DNA from: Amycolatopsis sp. 195334CR
Lineage (GTDB): Bacteria > Actinomycetota > Actinomycetes > Mycobacteriales > Pseudonocardiaceae
Reading direction: 5' to 3'
DNA length: 64,000 nt
Assembly (NCBI RefSeq): GCF_017309385.1
Contig: NZ_JAFJMJ010000001.1
Span: 3,162,001-3,226,000, forward strand
Position 1 is the first letter of the stretch. Each line of letters opens with the position of its first letter. Of this stretch, positions 9,201 to 16,070 are shown in pieces. The position numbers and the translations under genes were made by a program. The notes beneath the pieces were generated by a model. The model did not search any database. It was not told where the DNA came from and worked only from the letters and a program-made list of their open reading frames with translations.

Positions 9201-10572
9201 CGCGGGCGGCACCATCGAGGTGCGCTCGGGTGCGGTGGACGGCCCGGTGGTCCAGACCGTGCCGGTGCCGAGCACCGGCGGCTGGGACACCTACGTCGAC
9301 CTGCCCCCGGCGCCGATCACCGACCCCGGTGGCACCAAGCCGCTGTTCCTGGTGTTCAGCGGCACCGGCACCGGCGGGCTGTTCGATGTGGACGCGATCA
9401 ACGTCCAGGGTCCCGGGGTGGCGCAGCCGGTGGTCACCGCCTGCGAGCCGGCCACGCCCGAGGCGGGGTACACCACCCTGCTCGACGGCACCGAGGCCAG
9501 CATGGCGAACTGGAAGATGGCCGGTCCCGGTTCCTTCGAACTGCAGGCCGACTGCAGCTGGAAGACCGTCGGTGGCATGGGGCTGCTGTGGCACCAGGAG
9601 GAGTTCAACGCCTACAGCCTGAAGCTGGACTGGAAGCTGGCCGGGGACGACAACTCCGGTGTGTTCGTCGGCTTCCCCGACCCCGGCAACGACCCGTGGG
9701 TCGCGGTCAACCAGGGCCAGGAGATCCAGATCGACGCCACCGACGCCCCCGACCGCACCACCGGTGCGATCTACGGGTTCAAGGGCGCCGACATCGCCAA
9801 GCGGGACGCCGCGCTGAAGCCGCCGGGTGAGTGGAACTCGTACGAGCTGGTGCTGGCCGGGCAGACGATCAAGGTCGTGCTGAACGGCGTGGTGATCAAC
9901 GAGTACACCGAGACCGACCCGGCCCGTGACCTCTCGCAGGGCTTCATCGGCCTGCAGAACCACGGCAACGGCGACGACGTCTTCTTCCGCAACGTGCAGA
10001 TCAAGGAACTGGACGTCACGGCACCGACGGTGGCGATCGGCGGGGCCACGCAGGGCGCGGTCTACGGCGACTCGGCCGACCTGGTGCTCGAACTGGACGC
10101 GCAGGACGAGGTCGGGGTCACCGAGGTGACCGCGACCCTGGACGGCGCCCCGGTGCGCGACGGTGACCTGGTCGCGCTGTACCGCCTGCCGCTGGGCTTC
10201 CACGACCTGACGGTGTCCGCTGTGGACGCCGCCGGGAACCGGACCAGCCAGAAGGTGCAGTTCGTCACCATCACCTCCGGCCGGGACGCGCAGCAGCTGC
10301 TCGATCGGTTCCGGGCGACCAGCCGGTTGTCGCTGACCGCCTACAACGAGCTGGGCAAGCAGCTCAAGAAGGCCAGGCAGGCCGAGGCGAACGGCAACGA
10401 CACCAAGGCGGTCAAGGAATACCGCGCGTTCGCGGAGCTGGCGGCCAAGCCTGGCTTGGTCTCCGACGCCGAGGTGCGGGGCGTATTGGTTAGGGACGGT
10501 AACGAGTTGGCCCAGCGAATCGAATGGTCTATCGCGATCGCGCCTTCGGGTGGTTCCATCCGAAAGGTTTGA
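6217..10572 (+). CDS. exported ThuA / sugar-dehydrogenase-like / PKD / CBM6-like / DUF1080 multidomain protein
   Basis: 1,451-residue secreted protein. Residues 1 to about 43 are a signal peptide (basic start, then LGVLALSAATAFSG, ATAAQ). In order: ThuA glutamine-amidotransferase-like domain (about 53-270; VLVFSKTAGFRHDSIP), glucose/sorbosone-dehydrogenase-like beta-propeller (about 289-738; HAGGEIDFDAAGNLLLSTGD), PKD (about 740-825), an Ig-like/spacer region (826-925), CBM6-like (about 940-1065), DUF1080 i.e. 3-keto-disaccharide-hydrolase family (about 1083-1266), a further Ig-like module (to about 1351) and a helical tail. ATG 6217 is chosen because it gives the signal peptide; AGGAAG (6197-6202) lies 14 nt upstream. 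Probably degrades or oxidises an extracellular glycoside. Exact chemistry is inference. Confidence 0.9.
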   Translation: MRGLRKLRSESPPKPSRTAIRLGVLALSAATAFSGSALATAAQPDEVGAQHEEASVLVFSKTAGFRHDSIPAGIAAIQQLGADNHFSVEATEDAGAFTDTNLARFDAVIWLSTTGDVLNPEQQGAFERYITAGGGYAGVHAASDTEYDWPFYGDLVGAYFNSHPQIQQATVNVEDRQHPSTSELPYQWPRTDEWYNYRENPRQDVHVLASLDEQSYDPGNGAMGDHPIAWCHTNSGGRSWYTGGGHTIQSYSEPEFLNHLKGGILYASGLAEGDCSTEDPGTGEPGDADFDQITLAKGEEKTGEPIALAVLPNRDVIHTSRDGRVWYTTSGATTSLAAQVPVYNHDEDGLQGVAVDPDFANNRWVYLYYAPTLNTPAGDAPENGTAADFEPFKGYNQLSRFKLSEDNTLDLGSEQQILQVPAERGICCHAGGEIDFDAAGNLLLSTGDDSNPFASDGYTPIDERDTRNPVFDAQRTSGNTNDLRGKLLRIKVGADGGYTVPEGNLFAPGTDKTKPEIYAMGFRNPFRFSVDKETGWIYLGDYGPDAGAANPARGPGGTVEFNLIKGPGNFGWPYCVGDNQPFIDYDFATGQSGQAFDCAAPKNTSPHNTGLVDLPPVQPAWIPYDGGSVPEFGTGGESPMGGPTYRFDPALENTTKFPEYYDGKNFAYEWDRGWIKEIAVGANGERGEIKPFFDSMELVRPMNIEFGPDGSLYVLDYGTGYFGGSAESAVYRIDYTKGNRTPEVKVTADKTSGPAPLTVSFDPAGTTDPDGGDLTYAWDFDGDGTTDSTEEGVVSHTYATAGQFTAKLSVTDPTGLTGAASVVVTAGNTAPTVTLDAPVNGGFFGFGDKVPFKVTVTDPEDGPVDCAKVKVEYILGHDNHGHPLSQATGCEGVIETPADEGHGLDADIFGVINASYTDNGSGQVPPLTGSAENVLQPKLKQAEFFTENNGTQIVAAAGASGGKRVGYIDAGDWIQFSPVNLTGVTGIGYRVSSGGAGGTIEVRSGAVDGPVVQTVPVPSTGGWDTYVDLPPAPITDPGGTKPLFLVFSGTGTGGLFDVDAINVQGPGVAQPVVTACEPATPEAGYTTLLDGTEASMANWKMAGPGSFELQADCSWKTVGGMGLLWHQEEFNAYSLKLDWKLAGDDNSGVFVGFPDPGNDPWVAVNQGQEIQIDATDAPDRTTGAIYGFKGADIAKRDAALKPPGEWNSYELVLAGQTIKVVLNGVVINEYTETDPARDLSQGFIGLQNHGNGDDVFFRNVQIKELDVTAPTVAIGGATQGAVYGDSADLVLELDAQDEVGVTEVTATLDGAPVRDGDLVALYRLPLGFHDLTVSAVDAAGNRTSQKVQFVTITSGRDAQQLLDRFRATSRLSLTAYNELGKQLKKARQAEANGNDTKAVKEYRAFAELAAKPGLVSDAEVRGVLVRDGNELAQRIEWSIAIAPSGGSIRKV

Positions 10573-10599
10573 CCACTCAGGGCCAACCCTGATCAGGAC

Positions 10600-10637
10600 G
10601 GTGTGGGTGGCGACCTCGATCGGTCGTCACCCACACC
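10600..10637 (+). terminator. hairpin terminator after the ThuA/DUF1080 gene
   Basis: Two 16-nt arms (10600-10615 and 10622-10637) pair with one mismatch around a 6-nt loop (TCGATC), followed by TTCTTTCG. It separates the sugar-catabolic unit from the ebo-type operon. A weaker 6-bp hairpin (TCAGGG/CCCTGA) precedes it at 10577-10592. Confidence 0.65.
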
Positions 10638-10671
10638 GGGCCGCCGTTCTTTCGTGGAGAGGTGTTGTGTG

Positions 10672-11832
10672 ATGTCCGAGCGAGGTATGCGCACCGGCTT
10701 GTGGCTGGTGGGGGCCAGAGGATCGGTAGCGACCACGGCCGCGGTCGGGCTGCTGGCGTTGCGCGCGGGGGTCGCCGGACCGACCGGGTGCGTCAGCGAA
10801 CTGCCCGCGTTCGCCTCGGTGCCGCTGCCCGCGTGGGACGACATCGTGCTCGGCGGACACGACATCGTGCACACCCCGCTGGAGAAGCGGGCGGAGCAAC
10901 TCGCCGACGCCGGCGTGTTCAGCCACGCGGTGCTCGCCGCCGTCCGCCCCGGCCTCACCTCCGTCGACGCCGAAATCCGCGACGGCTACCACCCCGCCAC
11001 CCACACCGGCTCACAGGCTTCTGCGGGGAAAAGACTGTCAGAAGACATCCGATCGTTCGCGGCCAGGCACAACCTGGACCGCGTGGTCGTCGTCAACGTC
11101 TCGTCGACCGAGGCGCCGACCCCCGAGCTGCCCGAGCACAACGACCTCGGCCTGCTCGAAGCCGCCCTAGAGGACCCGGCGCGCGCCGTGCTCCCGCCGA
11201 GCTCGCTGATGGCCTACGCCGCTCTGCGCGCCGGCAGCCCCTACGTCGAGTTCACGCCTTCTGCGGGCATAAGCATGTCCGCGCTCCGTGCGCTCGCCGC
11301 GGACTTGGGCCTGCCGTACGCGGGTAGCGACGGCAAGACCGGCGAGACCCTGCTCCGGACCGTGCTCGCGCCGATGTTCACCTCGCGCGCCCTGCGCGTG
11401 CGCTCGTGGTCGGGCACCAACCTGCTCGGCGGCGGCGACGGCGAGACCCTCGGCGACCCGACCAAGGTCAACAGCAAGCTCGAGTCGAAGGCGCGCGGCC
11501 TGGCCGCGCTGCTCGGCGAGCAGGTCACCGCGCCGCTGCACATCGACAACGTGCCCGACCTCGGCGAGACCAAGACCGCGTGGGACAACGTGTCGTTCGA
11601 GGGCTTCCTCGGCGCGCGGATGAGCCTGCAGTTCACCTGGACCGGCTACGACTCGGCGCTGGCCGCGCCGCTGGTGCTGGACCTCGCCCGGTTCACCGCC
11701 GCCGCGCACGCCGCGGGGCAGTCGGGCGCGCTGACCGGGCTCGGCTTCTTCTTCAAGGACCCGATGGGCAGCGACGAGCACCGGTTCGCCGAGCAGACCC
11801 GCCTCCTGCACGAGTGGGCGGGCACCCTGTGA
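10672..11832 (+). CDS. inositol-3-phosphate synthase-like sugar-phosphate cyclase
   Basis: 386-residue member of the myo-inositol-1(3)-phosphate synthase family, which converts glucose-6-phosphate to inositol phosphate using NAD. The N-terminus has the dinucleotide-binding loop VGARGSVATT. Other family segments are VNVSSTEAPTPEL, GSDGKTGETLL, WSGTNLLGGGDG and FFFKDPMG. GGAGAGG (10656-10662) is 9 nt before ATG 10672. It heads the ebo-type operon and overlaps the UbiA gene by 4 nt (GTGA). Two dyad copies lie within it, encoding QASAGKRL and PSAGISM. In known ebo clusters the cyclase (EboD) is a dehydroquinate-synthase-like enzyme, so this may replace it functionally. Confidence 0.85.
   Translation: MSERGMRTGLWLVGARGSVATTAAVGLLALRAGVAGPTGCVSELPAFASVPLPAWDDIVLGGHDIVHTPLEKRAEQLADAGVFSHAVLAAVRPGLTSVDAEIRDGYHPATHTGSQASAGKRLSEDIRSFAARHNLDRVVVVNVSSTEAPTPELPEHNDLGLLEAALEDPARAVLPPSSLMAYAALRAGSPYVEFTPSAGISMSALRALAADLGLPYAGSDGKTGETLLRTVLAPMFTSRALRVRSWSGTNLLGGGDGETLGDPTKVNSKLESKARGLAALLGEQVTAPLHIDNVPDLGETKTAWDNVSFEGFLGARMSLQFTWTGYDSALAAPLVLDLARFTAAAHAAGQSGALTGLGFFFKDPMGSDEHRFAEQTRLLHEWAGTL
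11017..11034. repeat. dispersed dyad element, copy in the cyclase gene
   Basis: GCTTCTGCGGGGAAAAGA, in frame as ASAGKR. It lies in a surface-like segment between PATHTGSQ and LSEDIRSF. Confidence 0.7.
11257..11279. repeat. dispersed dyad element, second copy in the cyclase gene
   Basis: CTTCTGCGGGCATAAGCATG, a one-base variant in the right arm, in frame as PSAGISM. It falls on a family-conserved stretch (VEFTPS...), so the protein was not lengthened by it. Confidence 0.65.
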
Positions 11833-12686
11833 GCCGGCTACGCACCCTCGCCGAACTGGTCCGCGCCCCCGCCGCCCTCACCGTCCTCGGCGACACCGTC
11901 GCGGGTGCTTCTGCGGGGAAAAGCAGGTTGCGCGGGCGGCGGTTGTTGCTGCCGCTGGCTTCCGCCTCCTTCTACTGGGCGGGAATGGCGCTGAACGACT
12001 GGGCCGACCGCGACCTCGACGCGGTCGAGCGGCCCGAGCGCCCCATCCCGTCCGGCCGGATCTCCGCCAACGAGGCGCTGGCCACCGGCGGTGCGCTGAC
12101 CGTCGCCGGGCTCAGCCTCGCCGCGCTCGGCGGCGGCAAGCAGGCGCTCAAGGTCGCCGTGCCGCTGGCCGGCGCGGTCTGGGCCTACGACACCCTGCTC
12201 AAGCCGACCCCGGCCGGCCCGCTCGGCATGGCCGTCTGCCGCGCGCTCGACGTGCTGCTCGGCGCGGGCGGCAACACCCGCGCGGCGGCCCCGGCGGCCG
12301 CGGCGATCGGCGTGCACACGCTGGGCGTCACCGCGCTGTCCACCGGCGAGGTGCACGGCGCCTCGCCGACCACCGCGAAAGCGGCACTGGCCACCAGCAG
12401 CGCGGCCACCGCGCTCGCGGTCAGCGGCCCCGCGCACACCGGCTGGCACCGGCTCGCCTCGCTCACCGCGGGCTCCGGGTACGCCGGGTTCGTCGGTCGC
12501 GCGCAGGCGGAAGCGGTCGCCGATCCGTCGGCGAAAGTTGTGCGCAACGCCACAAAAACCGGCATCCACGGCATGGTGCCGCTGCAGGCCGCCATCGCCG
12601 CCCGCGGCTCGATCGTGGGCGCCGCGCTGGTCGCCTCGGCGTTGCCGATCGCGCGCAAGCTGTCGAGGAAGGTGAGCCCCACATGA
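11829..12686 (+). CDS. eboC: UbiA-family prenyltransferase (EboC-like)
   Basis: 285-residue integral membrane prenyltransferase of the UbiA superfamily, the EboC component of ebo clusters, expected to join a polyprenyl diphosphate to a polar acceptor. The aspartate-rich motif NDWADRDLD (N56, D57, D60, D64) binds Mg-diphosphate; several hydrophobic helices follow (LATGGALTVAGLSLAALGG, AAAIGVHTLGVTALST). The GTG start overlaps the cyclase stop, and the stop overlaps the next ATG by 4 nt. Residues VAGASAGKSRL near the N-terminus come from a dyad copy. Acceptor identity is unknown; the adjacent cyclase suggests a cyclitol phosphate. Confidence 0.85.
   Translation: MSRLRTLAELVRAPAALTVLGDTVAGASAGKSRLRGRRLLLPLASASFYWAGMALNDWADRDLDAVERPERPIPSGRISANEALATGGALTVAGLSLAALGGGKQALKVAVPLAGAVWAYDTLLKPTPAGPLGMAVCRALDVLLGAGGNTRAAAPAAAAIGVHTLGVTALSTGEVHGASPTTAKAALATSSAATALAVSGPAHTGWHRLASLTAGSGYAGFVGRAQAEAVADPSAKVVRNATKTGIHGMVPLQAAIAARGSIVGAALVASALPIARKLSRKVSPT
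11907..11929. repeat. dispersed dyad element, copy in eboC-like gene
   Basis: GCTTCTGCGGGGAAAAGC plus AGGTT, in frame as ASAGKSRL between the first predicted loop and the first hydrophobic stretch of the UbiA protein. Confidence 0.8.
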
Positions 12687-14122
12687 CCTTCTCGCTCGGC
12701 TACGGCACGAACGGCTTCGCCAACCACCGGCTGCTCGACGCGCTCGCCGTGATCGCGGACCTCGGGTACACCGGCGTCGCGCTCACGCTGGACCACGACC
12801 ACCTCAACCCCTACGCCGACGACCTGCCCAAGCAGCTCGAACGCGTGGCCGCGCGGCTGTCGTCGCTCGGGCTGAACCGGGTGGTGATCGAGACGGGCGC
12901 GCGCTACCTGCTCGACCCGTGGCGCAAGCACCACCCGACGTTGCTCTCGGACGACCCCGCGCCCCGGCTCGGCTTCCTGGAGCGGGCGATGCGGATCGCG
13001 GCCGAACTGGACGCGGACTGCGTGTCCTTCTGGTCCGGCGTCAAACCCCCTGACCTCGACGACGCCACCGCCGGCGCCCGCCTGCGCGAGGGCCTCCAGA
13101 ACCTGCTTTTGCCCGCAGAAGCATTAGGGGTGCGGGTGGGGATGGAGCCCGAGCCCGGGCACTTCGTCCAGCACCTCCAGCAGGTCCTGGACCTGCGCGA
13201 ACAGCTCGGCAACCACGAGCTGTTCGGCGTCACGCTCGACGTCGGGCACTGCGTCGCGGTCGAGCCGGTCGACGCCGCCGAGTGTGTGCGCCTGGCCGGT
13301 CCGCTGCTGTTCAACGTGCAACTCGACGACATGCTGCCCAACGTCCACGAGCACCTGGAGTTCGGTGAGGGGCAACTCGACCTCCCGGCGACGCTCGGTG
13401 CGCTCACCGAGATCGGCTACGAGGGCCTGGCCGCCGTCGAGCTGCCGCGGCACAGCCACGCCGCTCCCGAAGTAGCCGCCCGGGCCTTCCGCGTGCTGAA
13501 CCTGCTTTTGCCCGCAGAAGCCGATCACCCCTGGGTCGTGGACGCGGTGGCGCAGGTCAGGGCCAAGCCCGACTCGATCGGCAGGTTGTTCCCGGCGGCG
13601 GGCCGCGGCGTCGGCCGCACGCCGGTCGCCGCCGAGGCCGATCCGCAGGGGCTCGTCCAGGGCACCCTCGACGACCAGGCCCGCGTCCGCCTCCTCACCG
13701 AACTGAACCTGCTTTTGCCCGCAGAAGCCTTCGCGGCGGAGGTGGGGGAGTTGTATCGGTATGGCGACGACGCGGAGCGCCGCGGCGTCCTCCGCGGGTT
13801 GAACGCGCTGGACAAGCCCGATGACAACGTCGTCGCCGCCGGGCTCCAGTTGGTCGCCGACGCTCTTCGCACCAACGACACCCGGCTGGTCGCCGCCGCC
13901 ATGGGCGCGTTCGCCGCCACCCACCTCGATGCCCATTCCTGGCGCCACGGGGTACTGAAATGCCTGTTCACCGGGGTTCCCCTGGCGGCGGTCGCGGAGC
14001 TGGACCGCCGGGTCGACGATGAGCTGCGCCGCATGGTCTCGGACTACGCGGCGGAGCGGAGCGCGGCGGGCCGTGAAGTACCCGCGGACGCGCGCGCCAT
14101 CTTGGAAAGGGGAGAGCACTGA
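12683..14122 (+). CDS. TIM-barrel protein fused to an EboA domain
   Basis: 479-residue fusion. Residues 1 to about 285 form a xylose-isomerase-like TIM barrel (sugar phosphate isomerase/epimerase type), with GMEPEPGHF and TLDVGHCVAVEPVD carrying likely metal ligands. Residues about 315-470 match the EboA family: RRGVLRGLNALD, VADALRTNDTRLVAAAMG, HGVLKCLFTGVPL and ELDRRVDDELRRMVSDYAAER. Three dyad copies are read in the same frame as LLLPAEA, at 13100, 13499 and 13706. The first is followed directly by a TTA leucine codon (13124-13126), a potential bldA-type control point. It overlaps both neighbours by 1-4 nt. The EboA match is from recognised sequence style; the fused arrangement is seen directly. 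Confidence 0.82.
   Translation: MTFSLGYGTNGFANHRLLDALAVIADLGYTGVALTLDHDHLNPYADDLPKQLERVAARLSSLGLNRVVIETGARYLLDPWRKHHPTLLSDDPAPRLGFLERAMRIAAELDADCVSFWSGVKPPDLDDATAGARLREGLQNLLLPAEALGVRVGMEPEPGHFVQHLQQVLDLREQLGNHELFGVTLDVGHCVAVEPVDAAECVRLAGPLLFNVQLDDMLPNVHEHLEFGEGQLDLPATLGALTEIGYEGLAAVELPRHSHAAPEVAARAFRVLNLLLPAEADHPWVVDAVAQVRAKPDSIGRLFPAAGRGVGRTPVAAEADPQGLVQGTLDDQARVRLLTELNLLLPAEAFAAEVGELYRYGDDAERRGVLRGLNALDKPDDNVVAAGLQLVADALRTNDTRLVAAAMGAFAATHLDAHSWRHGVLKCLFTGVPLAAVAELDRRVDDELRRMVSDYAAERSAAGREVPADARAILERGEH
13100..13122. repeat. dispersed dyad element, copy 1 in the TIM-EboA gene
   Basis: AACCTGCTTTTGCCCGCAGA followed by AGC, in frame as NLLLPAEA and directly followed by a TTA codon. Confidence 0.85.
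13499..13521. repeat. dispersed dyad element, copy 2 in the TIM-EboA gene
   Basis: Identical over 23 bp to the copy at 13100 and read in the same frame (NLLLPAEA), after the last strand of the TIM barrel. Confidence 0.85.
13706..13728. repeat. dispersed dyad element, copy 3 in the TIM-EboA gene
   Basis: Identical over 23 bp to the other two copies in this gene and in the same frame. It lies at the start of the EboA domain (LTELNLLLPAEAF). Confidence 0.85.
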
Positions 14123-14985
14123 TGCGGATTTTCGACCCGCACATCCACATGACCTCACGCACCACCGACGACTACGAAGCGATGTACGCCGCCGGGGTCC
14201 GCGCGCTGGTCGAGCCCGCGTTCTGGCTGGGCCAGCCGCGCACCAGCGTCGGCTCGTTCACCGACTACTTCGACTCGCTGATCGGCTGGGAGCGGTTCCG
14301 CGCCGCGCAGTTCGGCATCCGCCACCACTGCACCATCGCGCTGAACCCGAAGGAGGCCAACGACCCCCGCTGCCGCGAGGTGCTCGACGTACTGCCGCGG
14401 TACCTGGCCAAGGACGGCGTGGTCGCGGTCGGCGAGGTCGGCTACGACTCGATGACCCCCGAAGAGGACGACGTCTTCGCCCGCCAACTGGAACTCGCCA
14501 AGGAGCACGAGCTGCCGGTGATGGTGCACACCCCGCACCGCGACAAGCTCGAAGGCACCAAGCGCACGCTCGACGTGGTCCGCGAGTCCGGCATCCCGAT
14601 GGAGCACGTCCTGGTCGACCACCTCAACGAGGTGACTGTGGGCCTGGTCGCCGAGGCGGGCGCGTGGATGGGCTTCTCCATCTACCCCGACACCAAGATG
14701 GACGAGCACCGGATGGTGGCGATCCTGCGGGAGTACGGCCTGGAGCGCAAGATCGTCAACTCGGCCGCCGACTGGGGCCGCTCGGACCCGCTGAAAACGC
14801 TCAAGACCGGCCAGGCGATGCTCGCCGACGGGTACGAGGAGTCCCATGTGGACACCGTGCTGTGGCAGAACCCGGTCGACTTCTACGCGCAGAGCGGCAG
14901 GCTGACGCTGGACCCGCTGCCCGGGTTCAGCGGTGAGGCGAGCGAGTTCCAGGGCAACTCGGTGCTCCGGGGTGGCCGCAAGTGA
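14122..14985 (+). CDS. eboB: TatD-like metal-dependent hydrolase (EboB-like)
   Basis: 287-residue amidohydrolase-superfamily protein. The metal-binding HxH is at the N-terminus (FDPHIHM, H7 and H9). A glutamate (GEVGYDS), histidines in MVHTPHRD and LVDHLNE, and a late aspartate (NSAADWG) complete a binuclear-type site. It corresponds to EboB, the TatD-like member of ebo clusters; its substrate is not established. It overlaps the TIM-EboA gene by 1 nt and the EboE-like gene by 4 nt (GTGA). No signal peptide. Confidence 0.85.
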   Translation: MRIFDPHIHMTSRTTDDYEAMYAAGVRALVEPAFWLGQPRTSVGSFTDYFDSLIGWERFRAAQFGIRHHCTIALNPKEANDPRCREVLDVLPRYLAKDGVVAVGEVGYDSMTPEEDDVFARQLELAKEHELPVMVHTPHRDKLEGTKRTLDVVRESGIPMEHVLVDHLNEVTVGLVAEAGAWMGFSIYPDTKMDEHRMVAILREYGLERKIVNSAADWGRSDPLKTLKTGQAMLADGYEESHVDTVLWQNPVDFYAQSGRLTLDPLPGFSGEASEFQGNSVLRGGRK

Positions 14986-16070
14986 TCTCGTACTGCACCA
15001 ACGTGCATCCCGCCGAGGACCTCGGCGGGATCCTGGCGCAGCTCGACCGGTACTCGGTACCAGTCCGCGAGCAGTACGGGGAGGACCGGCTCGGCGTCGG
15101 GCTCTGGCTGGCCGCGCCGGTCGCGCGCGGCCTCGCCGAGGACCCGGCCGCGCTGGCGAAGTTCCGTGCGGAGCTGGACGCGCGCGGGCTCGGCGTGTGC
15201 ACGCTGAACGCCTTCCCGTACGGCGGTTTCCACGACGAGGTGGTCAAGCAGGCCGTCTACCATCCGAAGTGGACGGAACCGGCGCGGCTGCGGTACACGC
15301 TCGACTGCGTGACCGTGCTCGGTGGCCTGCTGGCCGACGACGCGGCATACGGCAGCATCTCCACCCTGCCGCTGGCCTGGCGGGAGCCGTGGACCCCGGT
15401 CGACGATGCCGCGGCCACCGCCGCGCTGACCGAGTTGACCGAGGTCCTCGCCCGGGGCGACCGCCCGATCCGGTTGGCGGTCGAGCCCGAACCGGGCTGC
15501 GTGCTGGACACCGTCGCCGACGCGCTCGGCTGGCTGTCCGGCCGCGTCGACCCCGCGCACATCGGGCTCTGCCTGGACACCTGCCACCTCGCGGTCTCGT
15601 TCGCCGATCCGGTGGACACCCTGCGGCGGATCGCCGACGCCGGGCTGGACGTGGTGAAGGTGCAGGCCTCGGCCGCACTGCACGTCGCCGACCCGGCCGC
15701 GGAGGACGCGAAAGCCGCACTGGCCGCCTTCGCCGAACCGCGCTACCTGCACCAGGTGCGCGAACTCGCCGAGGACGGCACCGTGCTCGCGTCGGACGAC
15801 CTGCCCTCGGCCTCGGCCGAACTCCCCGCGCACGGGCCGTGGCGCGTCCACTTCCACATACCGTTGCACGCCGCCCCGCCGACGCCGCTGAGCAGCACCA
15901 CCGACGTGCTGACCGCGGTGTTCGCCGAACTCGGGGGCGAGCCGCACATCGAGGTCGAGACCTACACCTGGAGCGTGCTCCCGGGTGGCGGGGACGACCT
16001 CGCCGGCGGCATCGCCGCCGAGCTGCGCTGGGCGCGCGACCAGCTGAACTCTCGAAAGGCTTCCGCATGA
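14982..16070 (+). CDS. eboE: EboE-like metabolite-traffic TIM-barrel protein
   Basis: 362-residue xylose-isomerase-like TIM barrel in the EboE position. It begins ISYCTNVHPAEDLGGIL, a typical EboE opening. Likely metal ligands are VEPEPGCVLDT and CLDTCHLAVSFADP, and the C-terminal HIEVETYTWSVLP is also EboE-like. The GTG start overlaps the eboB stop and the stop overlaps the following ATG, so translation is probably coupled. EboE acts with EboA-C and EboF in moving or processing a precursor toward the cell envelope in cyanobacteria; the reaction is not known. Confidence 0.83.
   Translation: MISYCTNVHPAEDLGGILAQLDRYSVPVREQYGEDRLGVGLWLAAPVARGLAEDPAALAKFRAELDARGLGVCTLNAFPYGGFHDEVVKQAVYHPKWTEPARLRYTLDCVTVLGGLLADDAAYGSISTLPLAWREPWTPVDDAAATAALTELTEVLARGDRPIRLAVEPEPGCVLDTVADALGWLSGRVDPAHIGLCLDTCHLAVSFADPVDTLRRIADAGLDVVKVQASAALHVADPAAEDAKAALAAFAEPRYLHQVRELAEDGTVLASDDLPSASAELPAHGPWRVHFHIPLHAAPPTPLSSTTDVLTAVFAELGGEPHIEVETYTWSVLPGGGDDLAGGIAAELRWARDQLNSRKASA

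Noticed and set aside
6121..10203. Minus-strand open frame of 1,360 codons opposite the multidomain sugar protein
   Set aside because: High-GC shadow: low-complexity Val/Arg/Gly/His composition with no domain, while the plus frame has clear domains and a signal peptide.
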